Shown here: in pieces, positions 18,171-26,239 of the stretch | Layout: the number at the start of each line of letters is the position of its first letter | Numbering within the stretch: the first letter of the stretch is position 1 | DNA from: Stramenopiles sp. TOSAG23-2 | Taxonomy: Eukaryota > Sar | NCBI GenBank assembly: GCA_900128395.1 | Contig: LT649380.1 | Location: forward strand, 1-30,670 | Length of the DNA: 30,670 nucleotides | Direction of reading: 5' to 3' | Notes under the pieces: model-generated | Databases searched by the model: none | Seen by the model: only the letters and a program-made list of their open reading frames with translations | What the model was told of the DNA's origin: nothing | Position numbers and translations under genes: made by a program

Positions 18171-18317
18171 TCATTGTTTAAGAAGGTAATTGAACTTCTT
18201 TTCTTTTTGTTTTTCATGTTGTTTTGATTGATCATCTTGATTTTCAGTGTTTGATCTGTTGCTGTTATTTTCTTGATCGTATTGAATACTAGAACAAAAA
18301 AGGAAGCAATTATTCAC
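18171..18317 (-). other. In-frame 48-codon open extension after the OsmC gene's TGA
   Basis: Reading past the TGA at 18318-18320 on the minus strand, the same frame stays open for 48 codons (VNNCFLFCSSIQYDQENN... then Gln/Lys/Glu-rich sequence ending FNYLLKQ) to another TGA at 18171-18173. The composition resembles a charged protein tail rather than the A/T-only DNA around it. The first 29 bases, GTGAAT...TTGTTCTAG, also look like a very short intron. It may be a readthrough or recoded tail, a missed spliced 3' exon, or chance. Confidence 0.3.
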
Positions 18318-19367
18318 TCATTTTTTTTCACTTGGGCGTTTCCAAGACAAATTGACTGGAGTGGATGTTTTGAAAGTGTCTACGAGCGGACAGTGTGCAT
18401 CAACAGCTTCTTTCAATTTCTCTAGCTCTTCTTGTGAAGCGGAAGATTCGATTGTGATAGTACCGGTCATACTTTTTAACCCAACTGCATCGTCTGCTAA
18501 TCCAACAAGTCCGCCAAGATCAATAGGTGCTTCTACTTTGCAAGATATAGACTGAATATCAACTCCCATGACTTGTCCATAATACTTGTAAGTAATTTCT
18601 TGGCACGTACCAAAACTTGCACAAAAAAGATCCAATGGATTTGTACCTTTATTTGTTCCCCCTGGCATTGTTGTCGGCTCATCAACAACAATGGTGTGTC
18701 CACCAGTAAGAGTGGCAGTGGTAAGAAGGCCATCGCCATTCAAAACGGAGGAACTGCTGTATTTGCTTTGCAATGCTATATCGTCCTCTTTTGCTGCACC
18801 AATAAGTGCCATGACACCTTCCACCAAATTTTTCTGTGGGATCTCAGTGGAACCTGTTGGTTCAGCTTTGACAACTTTTGTTGTAAGATCAAGTGGGTTA
18901 ACAAGTGTAGCAACAAGTGGGCAATGGGCATCGACGGCACCTTTAAGCGCATCAAGCTGCTCATCTGATGCATCTGGGGCGTCAATGGTAATGTCGACAT
19001 TGATCCCGCTGAAACCGACTTTTTCACCTACGCCAACAAAACCTGAAAGATTGATATCAGCATCAACAGAAGCTGAAACGGATTTCAAATCAATATCCAT
19101 GACGGTAGCATATAACTTGTATGTGATTTCTTGGCAAGTACCTAATGAAGCGCACATAACATCCAATGGATTTGGTCCAGCGTTTGAACCTCCTGGGAAT
19201 GCTTCTGGTTCATCAATTGTGAAATCAAAACCACCTGGCAATGTAACTTTTGTTGATACACCATCTCCAGCTAATTTACTTTCAGAGCTGTATGTAAATG
19301 TAAGACAAGATTCATCTTCTTGGCGGGCACCAATAAGTCCCATAATATCTTCTTTTTTCGTAGTCAT
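18318..19367 (-). CDS. Tandem double-domain OsmC/Ohr-like protein
   Basis: OsmC/Ohr proteins use a pair of cysteines to reduce organic peroxides or handle reactive sulfur. This 349-residue protein contains two homologous copies of the fold in one chain, residues about 8-168 and 186-345. Each carries the same marks: PGG(S/T)N.G.NPLD, then a Cys-rich helix (MCASLGTCQEITYK, Cys72/Cys78; FCASFGTCQEITYK, Cys249/Cys255), and DAHCPLV (Cys149; Cys326). So both halves keep the peroxidatic and resolving cysteines, and the paired copy probably replaces the usual OsmC homodimer. The halves are clearly diverged, so the duplication is old. No targeting peptide is obvious. The ATG at 19367 is the first in frame. 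The stop is TGA with an open frame beyond it. Confidence 0.85.
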   Translation of the reverse strand: MTTKKEDIMGLIGARQEDESCLTFTYSSESKLAGDGVSTKVTLPGGFDFTIDEPEAFPGGSNAGPNPLDVMCASLGTCQEITYKLYATVMDIDLKSVSASVDADINLSGFVGVGEKVGFSGINVDITIDAPDASDEQLDALKGAVDAHCPLVATLVNPLDLTTKVVKAEPTGSTEIPQKNLVEGVMALIGAAKEDDIALQSKYSSSSVLNGDGLLTTATLTGGHTIVVDEPTTMPGGTNKGTNPLDLFCASFGTCQEITYKYYGQVMGVDIQSISCKVEAPIDLGGLVGLADDAVGLKSMTGTITIESSASQEELEKLKEAVDAHCPLVDTFKTSTPVNLSWKRPSEKK

Positions 19368-20082
19368 TGTTTTAAACTTTGTTTGTTTATTTTTCTTTTT
19401 GATTCAAATATTCTTAATATAGTTTGTCGTTTTATCTTTAATAATATTGATATTTATATATATCTTGTATTTGTACATATATAGATATATATATGTTTAT
19501 ATTTAATAATGTGTGGATATCAAAGATAGCTGCTTATTTTGTCGTATCTTTTTCGAAACATTTCCCTGCTATTTGCCTGTTGTTAATCTGTATTTTCCGC
19601 GTTTTTAGTTTTTTTTGTGTTGTGCGTTGCTTTTGCATGTGGCGGACTGAACGAATATTCTATATATAAGGTTAAGGTATATAGTGCTATATACTATTTA
19701 GTTTTTTTATAAAGTACATATATATACTTACTAGTATAATACCATTTGCATTAAGCATTATCAGGTATCAGGTTTATTATAGGAGGTATTAGTATTACGG
19801 TATTACAGTCGTCTAGTCTAGCTGGCTAGACTGAAAAGTCTAGGACCTAGGACCTACCACCTACCACCAGGTGGTAGATCTGGTAGATGATGATTAAGTC
19901 TAGACTCCTCGTAGAGAGGATCCGACTACGTAGACACTACTACCACCTGGTGGTATTAATACAAGCTAAAGCACTGGCAAGCTGCTATATTGACACTCAC
20001 ACATCACATTATATTATTTTAATAATATATATTATATAAACACACATAAATATAAAATATTGTGTTTTAAAATGTACGCAAT
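19368..20082. other. Spacer upstream of the OsmC gene and downstream of the MORN gene
   Basis: No gene is seen. It contains the OsmC leader side (A-rich on the minus strand) and the palindrome cluster at about 19787-19960, which is the only GC-rich block in the spacer. Confidence 0.6.
19787..19960. repeat. Cluster of nested palindromes (foldback-like element)
   Basis: Several perfect or near-perfect palindromes are packed into about 170 bp: AGTCTAGC-TG-GCTAGACT (19815-19832), CTACCACC-A-GGTGGTAG (19861-19877), AGTCTAGACT near 19899, and TACCACC-T-GGTGGTA (19941-19955). Motif words (AGTCGTCTA, TACC-N-GGTA, TATTAATAC) recur in other spacers at about 3570, 15267, 22200 and 26586. No ORF. It could be a decayed foldback/MITE-type element. 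Confidence 0.65.
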
Positions 20083-22038
20083 TTACAACATTGTACCGGA
20101 CGATGGACCTAAAGCTAGCTCTTCAGAGTTTAAACTTTTTAATACTAATTTTTTCCCTTCCTCACTTAATTGGCGTCTCAATGCTAATGCTGGAGCGCGG
20201 AGAATAGTTGAAGAAGATGATGATGATGCACTCTTTGATACATCATCATCACTTTTTTTTTTCCATTTGCTATTACTTTTTACTTTACCATTTTCCCACA
20301 CTTCTTCTCGATATTTACCATTTTTAGAAGTAAAAACACCTGGTCCGTGCATTTGCGAATTCTTATATTCTCCAACATAGATTCCACCATCTTTATCAAT
20401 ATAAGTGCCGTGTCCCTCTCGTTTTCCATTTTTCCAACCACCTGTATAATTTGCACCATCTGGATACCAAGTATATGTTCCTTCGCCATCCATGTGGCCA
20501 TCTACATAATCACCTTGGTACACATCCTTGTTTTCATAAACTTTTTTTCCTTTTCCATGTTCTTTCCCATTTTGCCATTCTCCAACATAAATTGCACCAC
20601 TTTTATAATGGTATACCCCAAATCCTTGTCTAAAGCCATCCTTTAATTCGCCTTCATATGTACCTCCTGTTTTGTATGTATATTTTCCATGTCCATCCGC
20701 TTTATTTTGTTTGTACTCCCCTTCATATACGGTACCGTTTGCATAAGTATATCGGCCTTTGCCCTCTCTATTGCTCATTACGAAATCACCTATGTAAATA
20801 TCACCATTATCACCAAATACACGTTTACCATGACCATGCATTTTCCCATCTTTCCATGGACCTTCGTACGTCCCGCCACTTTTACCCCATGTATATTTCC
20901 CGTTACCCACTCTTCTTCCATCAATAAAGTTACCATCGTATACATCACCATATTGAGCATAAAACTTTCGGCCTTTGCCGGTCATCTTCCCTTTAATCCA
21001 GTCACCTTCATATATATCTCCATCTTCCTTGCCGCCCTTCCAAACATATTTCCCTTTTCCATGTCGTTGACCACTTACAAAATCTCCAGTATAAATATCA
21101 CCATGTTTGGAATATTTTCTAGTGCCTTTACCTGTCATTTTACCATCTTTCCAATCACCAATATAGAAATCGCCGTCATGTGTACCACCTTTCCATATAT
21201 ATTTGCCTTTACCATGTCTAACATTCCCTCGCATCTGGCCTTCATATACATCTTTAACCGACCCATACGTTTGCTTTTGGATTTGAGCACCATATTTAAC
21301 TTTTAAATCAATTAGAAAATTTTTATCATTTTCCCATTCCCCTTCATACACTTTTCCATTCACAGTCATTTTACCTTTACCATGCCTTAAATCATTTTTA
21401 AATTGACCTTCATAAAAATTGCCATTGGAATATGTATATTTACCTTTGCCATTGATTTTATTATTTTCCCACTCGCCAATGTAAACATCACCATTTGGAT
21501 AGTATTTCTTTACAACACCATGTCCGCCACCATTTTCTGAAATTTCCTTTATAATTGCATCTTTAATTGGATACGGGCTTGCATGTGCGTTATCCAATGG
21601 TGTTTCTCCATCATTATCTTTTTGATTAATTATTTCAAACGGCAAATTTTGTTGCATTAAATAATGAACTACATCTGGTGTCTTTTTACTATAATATGCA
21701 GCAATATGTAAAACATTCCAACCTTCACGCTTTGTACGAATACTAGTATCAGCATTATTTTCCAATAAAAATCTCACGACATTTAATCTTTCATACCTTG
21801 CGGCTGCACCTAATGGTGTGAATGTAATATTACGACTAGTTTTTCCTTCTTTGTTAATATTAAAATATATATTAGATTTTTCTGATGTCACCATTTTTTG
21901 CACATCTTCAATATTTCCTTTTTCACAAGCTACAATTAATGGGTCACCTTTTGGAAAATCTTTTTTATATTTTTCATGCAGCGGTGTCCATGTAATATCT
22001 TTATCGCCATTGCTATATTGTCTCGTCAACGTTGTCAT
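20083..22038 (-). CDS. Ankyrin-MORN repeat protein
   Basis: About 651 residues from the ATG at 22038; an ATG 19 codons upstream (22095) lies in TA-repeat-derived sequence (YTHIYIYVEQ) and is less likely. The N-terminal 150 residues hold about three to four ankyrin-type repeats (DPLIVACEKGNIEDVQKMV; TPLGAAARYERLNVVRFLLENNAD; WNVLHIAAYYSKKTPDVVHYLM; GETPLDNA). Then about 16 MORN repeats run to near the end, each of the form G-x-x-Y-x-G-x-(W/F)-x-x-G-K-x-x-G-x-G-x-x-x-x, from DVYIGEWENNK to GIYVGEYKNSQ, with one degenerate unit containing an insert (residues about 245-270). MORN proteins bind membranes or scaffold cytoskeletal/phosphoinositide components; ankyrin repeats bind proteins. No kinase or other catalytic domain is present, so a scaffold role is likely. 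The tail is Ser-rich and disordered (SASSSSSS). Confidence 0.93.
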   Translation of the reverse strand: MTTLTRQYSNGDKDITWTPLHEKYKKDFPKGDPLIVACEKGNIEDVQKMVTSEKSNIYFNINKEGKTSRNITFTPLGAAARYERLNVVRFLLENNADTSIRTKREGWNVLHIAAYYSKKTPDVVHYLMQQNLPFEIINQKDNDGETPLDNAHASPYPIKDAIIKEISENGGGHGVVKKYYPNGDVYIGEWENNKINGKGKYTYSNGNFYEGQFKNDLRHGKGKMTVNGKVYEGEWENDKNFLIDLKVKYGAQIQKQTYGSVKDVYEGQMRGNVRHGKGKYIWKGGTHDGDFYIGDWKDGKMTGKGTRKYSKHGDIYTGDFVSGQRHGKGKYVWKGGKEDGDIYEGDWIKGKMTGKGRKFYAQYGDVYDGNFIDGRRVGNGKYTWGKSGGTYEGPWKDGKMHGHGKRVFGDNGDIYIGDFVMSNREGKGRYTYANGTVYEGEYKQNKADGHGKYTYKTGGTYEGELKDGFRQGFGVYHYKSGAIYVGEWQNGKEHGKGKKVYENKDVYQGDYVDGHMDGEGTYTWYPDGANYTGGWKNGKREGHGTYIDKDGGIYVGEYKNSQMHGPGVFTSKNGKYREEVWENGKVKSNSKWKKKSDDDVSKSASSSSSSTILRAPALALRRQLSEEGKKLVLKSLNSEELALGPSSGTML

Positions 22039-22539
22039 GTTGTCCAATCTTTGTTCAACATATATGTATATATGTGTATAACTATTTCTACACATAATAT
22101 AATATATATATATATAATATATATATTAATATATATAAAAAGATCAGAGGGAGAGAAGAAAAGATATATTATTAATTATTACTATATTATATATTTTATA
22201 ATACCTGGTATTAAAGTAGACGACTATTTTACAGCCTAGCGGGCTAGGTATTAATAAGGCCATTCGCGTGTAAAATTATTTTCGGCATTATAAAGCATGT
22301 GCATGTGCATGTCATTTGTAGTCTCAAAGTCTCAAAATCTCAAAAAATCACACTTTTTTTTTAAACACCGATCTCCTTAAAAATCAAATTCAAATATTTA
22401 TATTATATTTTTATTACTGTATATTCTTTATTCAATATACAATTATGTTATAAGCTTTAATAATGTAAAATAGAGAAACGTTTACATCCTTCATCTCCCC
22501 TTTCTACCAAACCTTGGTTCTACCAGAATTCATACCACT
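22039..22539. promoter_or_regulatory. Divergent spacer between the MORN and nucleoside-hydrolase genes
   Basis: No gene is seen. It holds TA microsatellites (about 22100-22140), the perfect palindrome AATACC-T-GGTATT (22200-22212), TAGACGACT (reverse complement of AGTCGTCTA, 22217-22225), the palindrome CCTAGC-GG-GCTAGG (about 22234-22247), and TTTTCGGCATTAT (about 22280), which matches the repeat near 3320. Both genes start from it, so it must contain both promoters. Confidence 0.5.
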
Positions 22540-24084
22540 ATGGCGTCACTCCTGACAACATCAACAACAACGATAGTAAAACCGACTAAACCGCCTAAAC
22601 CACCAAACTTATTCAAGGAACCACTACGCGTATGTATTGATGTAGAAATTACAGATACAAGTTCACGTGATATCGACGATACTTTATTATTAATGTTAGT
22701 TGCTAGTGATCCCAGGTTTGATATTGCTTGTGTGACAGTAACTCCCGGATCAAGGGAGCAAATACAAGTAGTTCGTTGCATACTTCACCTTGCTGGAAAA
22801 TCTACTCCTCTACCACCCATAGGAGCAACAGATTGGGGCAATAAAAAACCGGAAAAAGTTAAATTATGCAAAAATGCGAGATATCTTTTAGATTTGAATG
22901 AAGAATATGCAATTCAAGCCAGTGCAGATTTTAGTGATATTCAAGATGCTGGAGAACTTTTGGCTAAACATTGTGGAAAGAACACGACCGTAATAACAGG
23001 GTCTACGCTTGAAAACTTAGCTTCTGCTCTCTCGTGGTGGGAGTTGAAACAAGAAGGTGATATATTTTGCAAACGTTGGATCGGCCAAGGTGGATTTGTG
23101 TCCGATACCCATGTCCCTAACAATTTTCGCGGTGGTACACTTGGGGGTGATACGTGCACTTCTTATAATTTACAGAAATTACAGGCAACTAATGGTGTTT
23201 TAAAGGCTGTAAAAGATGGGCGGATTCTGGAAGGTCTGCTCGTCTCCTCAAAACGCCACCGATTGCCAGCCAATGAGTGGGGCAATGGATGGAAGGTACG
23301 GATGGCAATGGCATCAAATCCAAAAAAAGGAAAAACAGAAAAAAATTACAACGAAAAATTTTACAACAAAGAACGTCGAGATACCCTGAAAGCAATACTG
23401 AGTTTAAATATCCAACCGAACAAAGCTGTTCATGATTTAATGTTACTTGCTGTTTCTATTTTTCCTGGAGTATGTTCCTGGACAAACATGGTTTCCTTGA
23501 AAAGGAAAAAAACAGGGGCCGGCGATGATGGTGGTGGTGGTGGTGATGATGATGAAAAAGAAGAAGAAGAAGAAGAAGAGCAGCAAGAAGAAAAGGAAGT
23601 TATTAAAAATTTAAAAGGAATATTGAAAATAACGTCAAATCCGAATGTACAGAAGAAAAAGGAAGACGATGTTTCGATTCAAAAAAATATTCAATGGAAA
23701 ACAGAATCAATACCTCCTCCTGCACTTAATGAGGATTCTAAAAATGTCGATAAAAGAGGTGTAAGAATGGCGTACATGCACAATGGCATTGATTATTATA
23801 CGCTGGTCTTGCCTCTCTCAGAGAAAGCCGAAACAGAATTTCAAGAACAAGTAAGTGAGAAGGAAATTAACTTTAACGAAGCAGAATATTCAAGGAAAGG
23901 TAAAAAATACAAATATTTTGATTGCTTTAAAGATGAAAAATATAAATATTTCAAACCCATTGTCGTAAAAGGCGCAAAAAAAGATTATCCAAATGGCAAA
24001 AAGAATAGTAAAAAAAAGACTGGGAATGAAAAAGTAAGGGGGAAGAAAAAAAGGGCCAGGAATAGAGGACCAAAACATCGTTAA
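22540..24084 (+). CDS. Inosine/uridine-type nucleoside hydrolase-like protein with long charged tail
   Basis: The first 315 residues fit the IUNH fold, which hydrolyses ribonucleosides to base and ribose. Visible marks: the metal-site segment VCIDVEITDTSSRDIDDTLLL (31-51), an expanded form of the usual DTDPGxDDA; FDIACVTVTPG (60-70) as in the LLGVTTVxGN strand; VITGSTLENLASAL (151-164), matching GPLTNLA; GGFVSDT (184-190); and AVHDLMLLAV (296-305), matching the late HDPLA metal motif with His298-Asp299. The spacing in the first motif is unusual, so catalysis is uncertain. From residue 315 the chain becomes acidic and then strongly basic (DDGGGGGDDDEKEEEEEEE; final KKKTGNEKVRGKKKRARNRGPKHR), which suggests nuclear or nucleolar location or RNA binding; a short ordered segment (RMAYMHNGIDYYTLVLPL) lies between. 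Stop TAA. Confidence 0.7.
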   Translation: MASLLTTSTTTIVKPTKPPKPPNLFKEPLRVCIDVEITDTSSRDIDDTLLLMLVASDPRFDIACVTVTPGSREQIQVVRCILHLAGKSTPLPPIGATDWGNKKPEKVKLCKNARYLLDLNEEYAIQASADFSDIQDAGELLAKHCGKNTTVITGSTLENLASALSWWELKQEGDIFCKRWIGQGGFVSDTHVPNNFRGGTLGGDTCTSYNLQKLQATNGVLKAVKDGRILEGLLVSSKRHRLPANEWGNGWKVRMAMASNPKKGKTEKNYNEKFYNKERRDTLKAILSLNIQPNKAVHDLMLLAVSIFPGVCSWTNMVSLKRKKTGAGDDGGGGGDDDEKEEEEEEEQQEEKEVIKNLKGILKITSNPNVQKKKEDDVSIQKNIQWKTESIPPPALNEDSKNVDKRGVRMAYMHNGIDYYTLVLPLSEKAETEFQEQVSEKEINFNEAEYSRKGKKYKYFDCFKDEKYKYFKPIVVKGAKKDYPNGKKNSKKKTGNEKVRGKKKRARNRGPKHR

Positions 24085-24353
24085 ACAACACGGTGTGTGA
24101 AATTGTTAATGTATATCACATATCATATATCATATATAATATTTTGTGTTTTAATTCAATTATGGTGGTTCGTAACTAATCATACCGTTTGGCTTTTTAA
24201 AATGTGCACAAGTGAATATAGATAAATTATGTGTGTGTAAAATAATGTGTATAAAGTATGATATTGACTTTCACTTATCATATTCATATATAAAAAATTC
24301 TCTTATTTATAAGTTAAAGATTTTATTTACTCATAATGTTATATTCACTATAT

Positions 24354-24405
24354 AAGCCAAGTTTCAAATTCATCATTGTGAAACTTGGCTTGAAGCCAAG
24401 TTTCA
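24354..24405. repeat. Three-armed alternating repeat (two alternative hairpins)
   Basis: AAGCCAAGTTTCA occurs at 24354-24366 and 24393-24405, and its exact reverse complement TGAAACTTGGCTT at 24379-24391 lies between them. The middle arm can pair with the left arm (12-nt loop) or with the right arm (1-nt spacer, so a tight or cruciform hairpin). It lies about 270-320 nt past the nucleoside-hydrolase stop, so it may be in that gene's 3' UTR. Confidence 0.85.
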
Positions 24406-24831
24406 AAAGTAGAGGGATATGTGTAGTTACCAGAAATAATTAATACTATTACCTAACCTGCATACAATAAATATATATATATATGATTTATATATATCAT
24501 ATAGTGAGTAAGAGAAATATATATATATCATATAGAGAGATATATCATAATATGATTAGAGGTCAAATATAGAATGTTATGATATGCATATCATACATAA
24601 TTATAATGCGTATCATATGCATACATACATCATATCTTATTGACACGCACACATTGTGAGAGATAGACACATTTAATATTTTGACTCTGGTTAAAGTTAT
24701 TCTTTTGAGAGTCAGGAATTATTACGAAGTGTAAGGTGTATGATATATGCATATAAAAAATAAAAAATACGCGTACATAATATCATATCATACTCTATGA
24801 TAAAATCACATATATATGTGTTTTTCTCTTA

Positions 24832-24832
24832 C

Positions 24833-24872
<40 letters not shown>
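24832..24872. repeat. (TA)n-(GA)n compound microsatellite
   Basis: About eleven TA units run directly into about nine AG units. It is a simple-sequence repeat in the convergent spacer with no gene nearby on either side for 160 bp. Confidence 0.9.
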
Positions 24873-25036
24873 TATTGAGCATATTACTCGTATTTACCAT
24901 GAGAAGTAAAACTATTATTAACTTATTCGTACGTAGATTTTAACACCATCTTTATCAAATTATCTCTCTGTATCATATACTTCTCTCACTGATACTTCGT
25001 ATTAGAGTGATATATCTGAGATATAAAATTAACAAT

Positions 25037-26239
25037 TTACCCTGGTGGTCCGTATCGTCCATCCCATTCATCATAATCAAATACGTTTGTTAACATGAAA
25101 AAATGAATTAAGGCAGCCAATTCACCTTCGTCTTCAAAACCATCTGATTCAAAGACTTTTATACTTGCACGTTTAGCTACTTTACCTAATGCTGTTCTTG
25201 GCCAATTATTAGTGCTTTTTCCATCTTTATATATATCCACTAATTCATCTGCTAAGCCACCAGTACCTTCTAAAACTATGATTGGGTAACCAAGTTCAGT
25301 TGCAGCCTTTACATGTGGTAAATCCAATTCTTCCGCACCGCCAATTACTACAACGACACATTTACATTTTCGAACATGTGTTATTGCATCTACTACATTC
25401 AATGTTGCCTTAGGAAAGTCGTCGTCATGGCAATTAAATATAACATGTTGATCGTGACCCCAATGCAAACCTTCCGGTGGAGTATGATCTTTTTGACTAT
25501 TTGAAACACCTATTAATGGAAATGCTGTCCTTATTTCCTTTGGAAATTTAACATCACCAGCACACCAATCTATTCCTCCATCTAATAAAACTCCATCCCC
25601 AAATTGCACTGCAGTCGCAATACCTCTACTCATAAATTTCATAGCCCGAAAGCGTTTTTCTGGAGTTAAAGTATTGTAACGCCCAATGCACCAGATCACT
25701 GGCCGTGGTAAAGTTCCCTGTAAACATCGAAAGTCATTAACAAGACTTTGAACTTTATTCATTTTTTTAGCTGGTATGTAACAAATGTCTTCGGGGTGTA
25801 CAGTTGGTTTCGCTTCCCATTTTGATCGTTTTCTATGTGTAGAATATTCATTTTTTTCCATAAGCAATTTAGTATTCATACTAGCGTTTGAATTTATAGA
25901 TGGTCGTGGTGTTTTTTGAGCAACAGGTGGAGGTGAAGGTTTTATTTCAGCTTTTTTCTCAACTTCTTTTTTAGATCTACTAAAAAACGATTTTTTCTTT
26001 TTCGGTTTAGGTTCTGCTTTCGGTTTTTCAGGCTCTTTTGGCTTTGGTTCTTCCACGTCTTCCGACTCAGATACTACTGTTTCCTTTTCTTTCCCCTGTT
26101 TATTGTCTTCTTTTTCTACTTCTACAACTTCCTCGTTTGGAACAGGTGGAGCTTCTTCCTCACCTACATCGACTTCCTCTCCTTTTGTTTTATCACCATC
26201 ATCTTCGCCAAATAGTGCACCATCATCTTTATCTGCCAT
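25037..26239 (-). CDS. LSDAT/SLOG-fold protein with long charged N-terminus
   Basis: A 400-residue protein. Residues 1-145 are disordered: acidic (DDGALFGEDDGDKTKGEE), then Glu/Lys/Pro-rich (PKPKEPEKPKAEPKPKKKK), with a basic-aromatic patch FFSRSKK. Residues about 175-345 form a Rossmann-like SLOG domain of the LSDAT type, the family found in TRPM channel N-termini and related proteins: FGDGVLLDGGIDW (213-225), CVVVVIGGAEE (294-304), and LEGTGGLADELVD (323-335), the glycine-rich nucleotide/ligand loop. No channel or Nudix domain follows; the chain ends DEWDGRYGPPG. SLOG domains bind nucleotide-derived signals, so a sensor or ligand-binding role is likely. No transmembrane segments. The ATG follows a TA microsatellite. 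Stop TAA. Confidence 0.68.
   Translation of the reverse strand: MADKDDGALFGEDDGDKTKGEEVDVGEEEAPPVPNEEVVEVEKEDNKQGKEKETVVSESEDVEEPKPKEPEKPKAEPKPKKKKSFFSRSKKEVEKKAEIKPSPPPVAQKTPRPSINSNASMNTKLLMEKNEYSTHRKRSKWEAKPTVHPEDICYIPAKKMNKVQSLVNDFRCLQGTLPRPVIWCIGRYNTLTPEKRFRAMKFMSRGIATAVQFGDGVLLDGGIDWCAGDVKFPKEIRTAFPLIGVSNSQKDHTPPEGLHWGHDQHVIFNCHDDDFPKATLNVVDAITHVRKCKCVVVVIGGAEELDLPHVKAATELGYPIIVLEGTGGLADELVDIYKDGKSTNNWPRTALGKVAKRASIKVFESDGFEDEGELAALIHFFMLTNVFDYDEWDGRYGPPG

Larger units (their letters stand above)
24085..25036. other. Long AT-rich convergent spacer with palindromes and microsatellites
   Basis: No gene is seen in 950 bp. Besides the entries listed separately, it contains many TATCATATGATA-like words, the perfect 18-bp palindrome TATGATATGCATATCATA (24578-24595), and the 14-mer GATACTTCGTATTA (24991-25004), 33 bp from the stop of the minus-strand gene. 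The same 14-mer sits 39 bp from the E1 stop. Confidence 0.6.

Noticed and set aside
18691-19422. 243-codon plus-strand open frame antisense to the OsmC gene
   Set aside because: Shadow frame produced by codon bias in the real gene; its sequence has no domain, while the minus frame shows duplicated OsmC motifs.
20689-21306. 205-codon plus-strand open frame antisense to the MORN array
   Set aside because: Periodic because the MORN repeats are periodic; the minus strand carries the recognisable motif.
22039-22095. Upstream ATG giving 19 extra residues to the MORN protein
   Set aside because: The extra residues translate the TA-repeat leader (YTHIYIYV) and do not resemble protein sequence; the ATG at 22038 is preferred.
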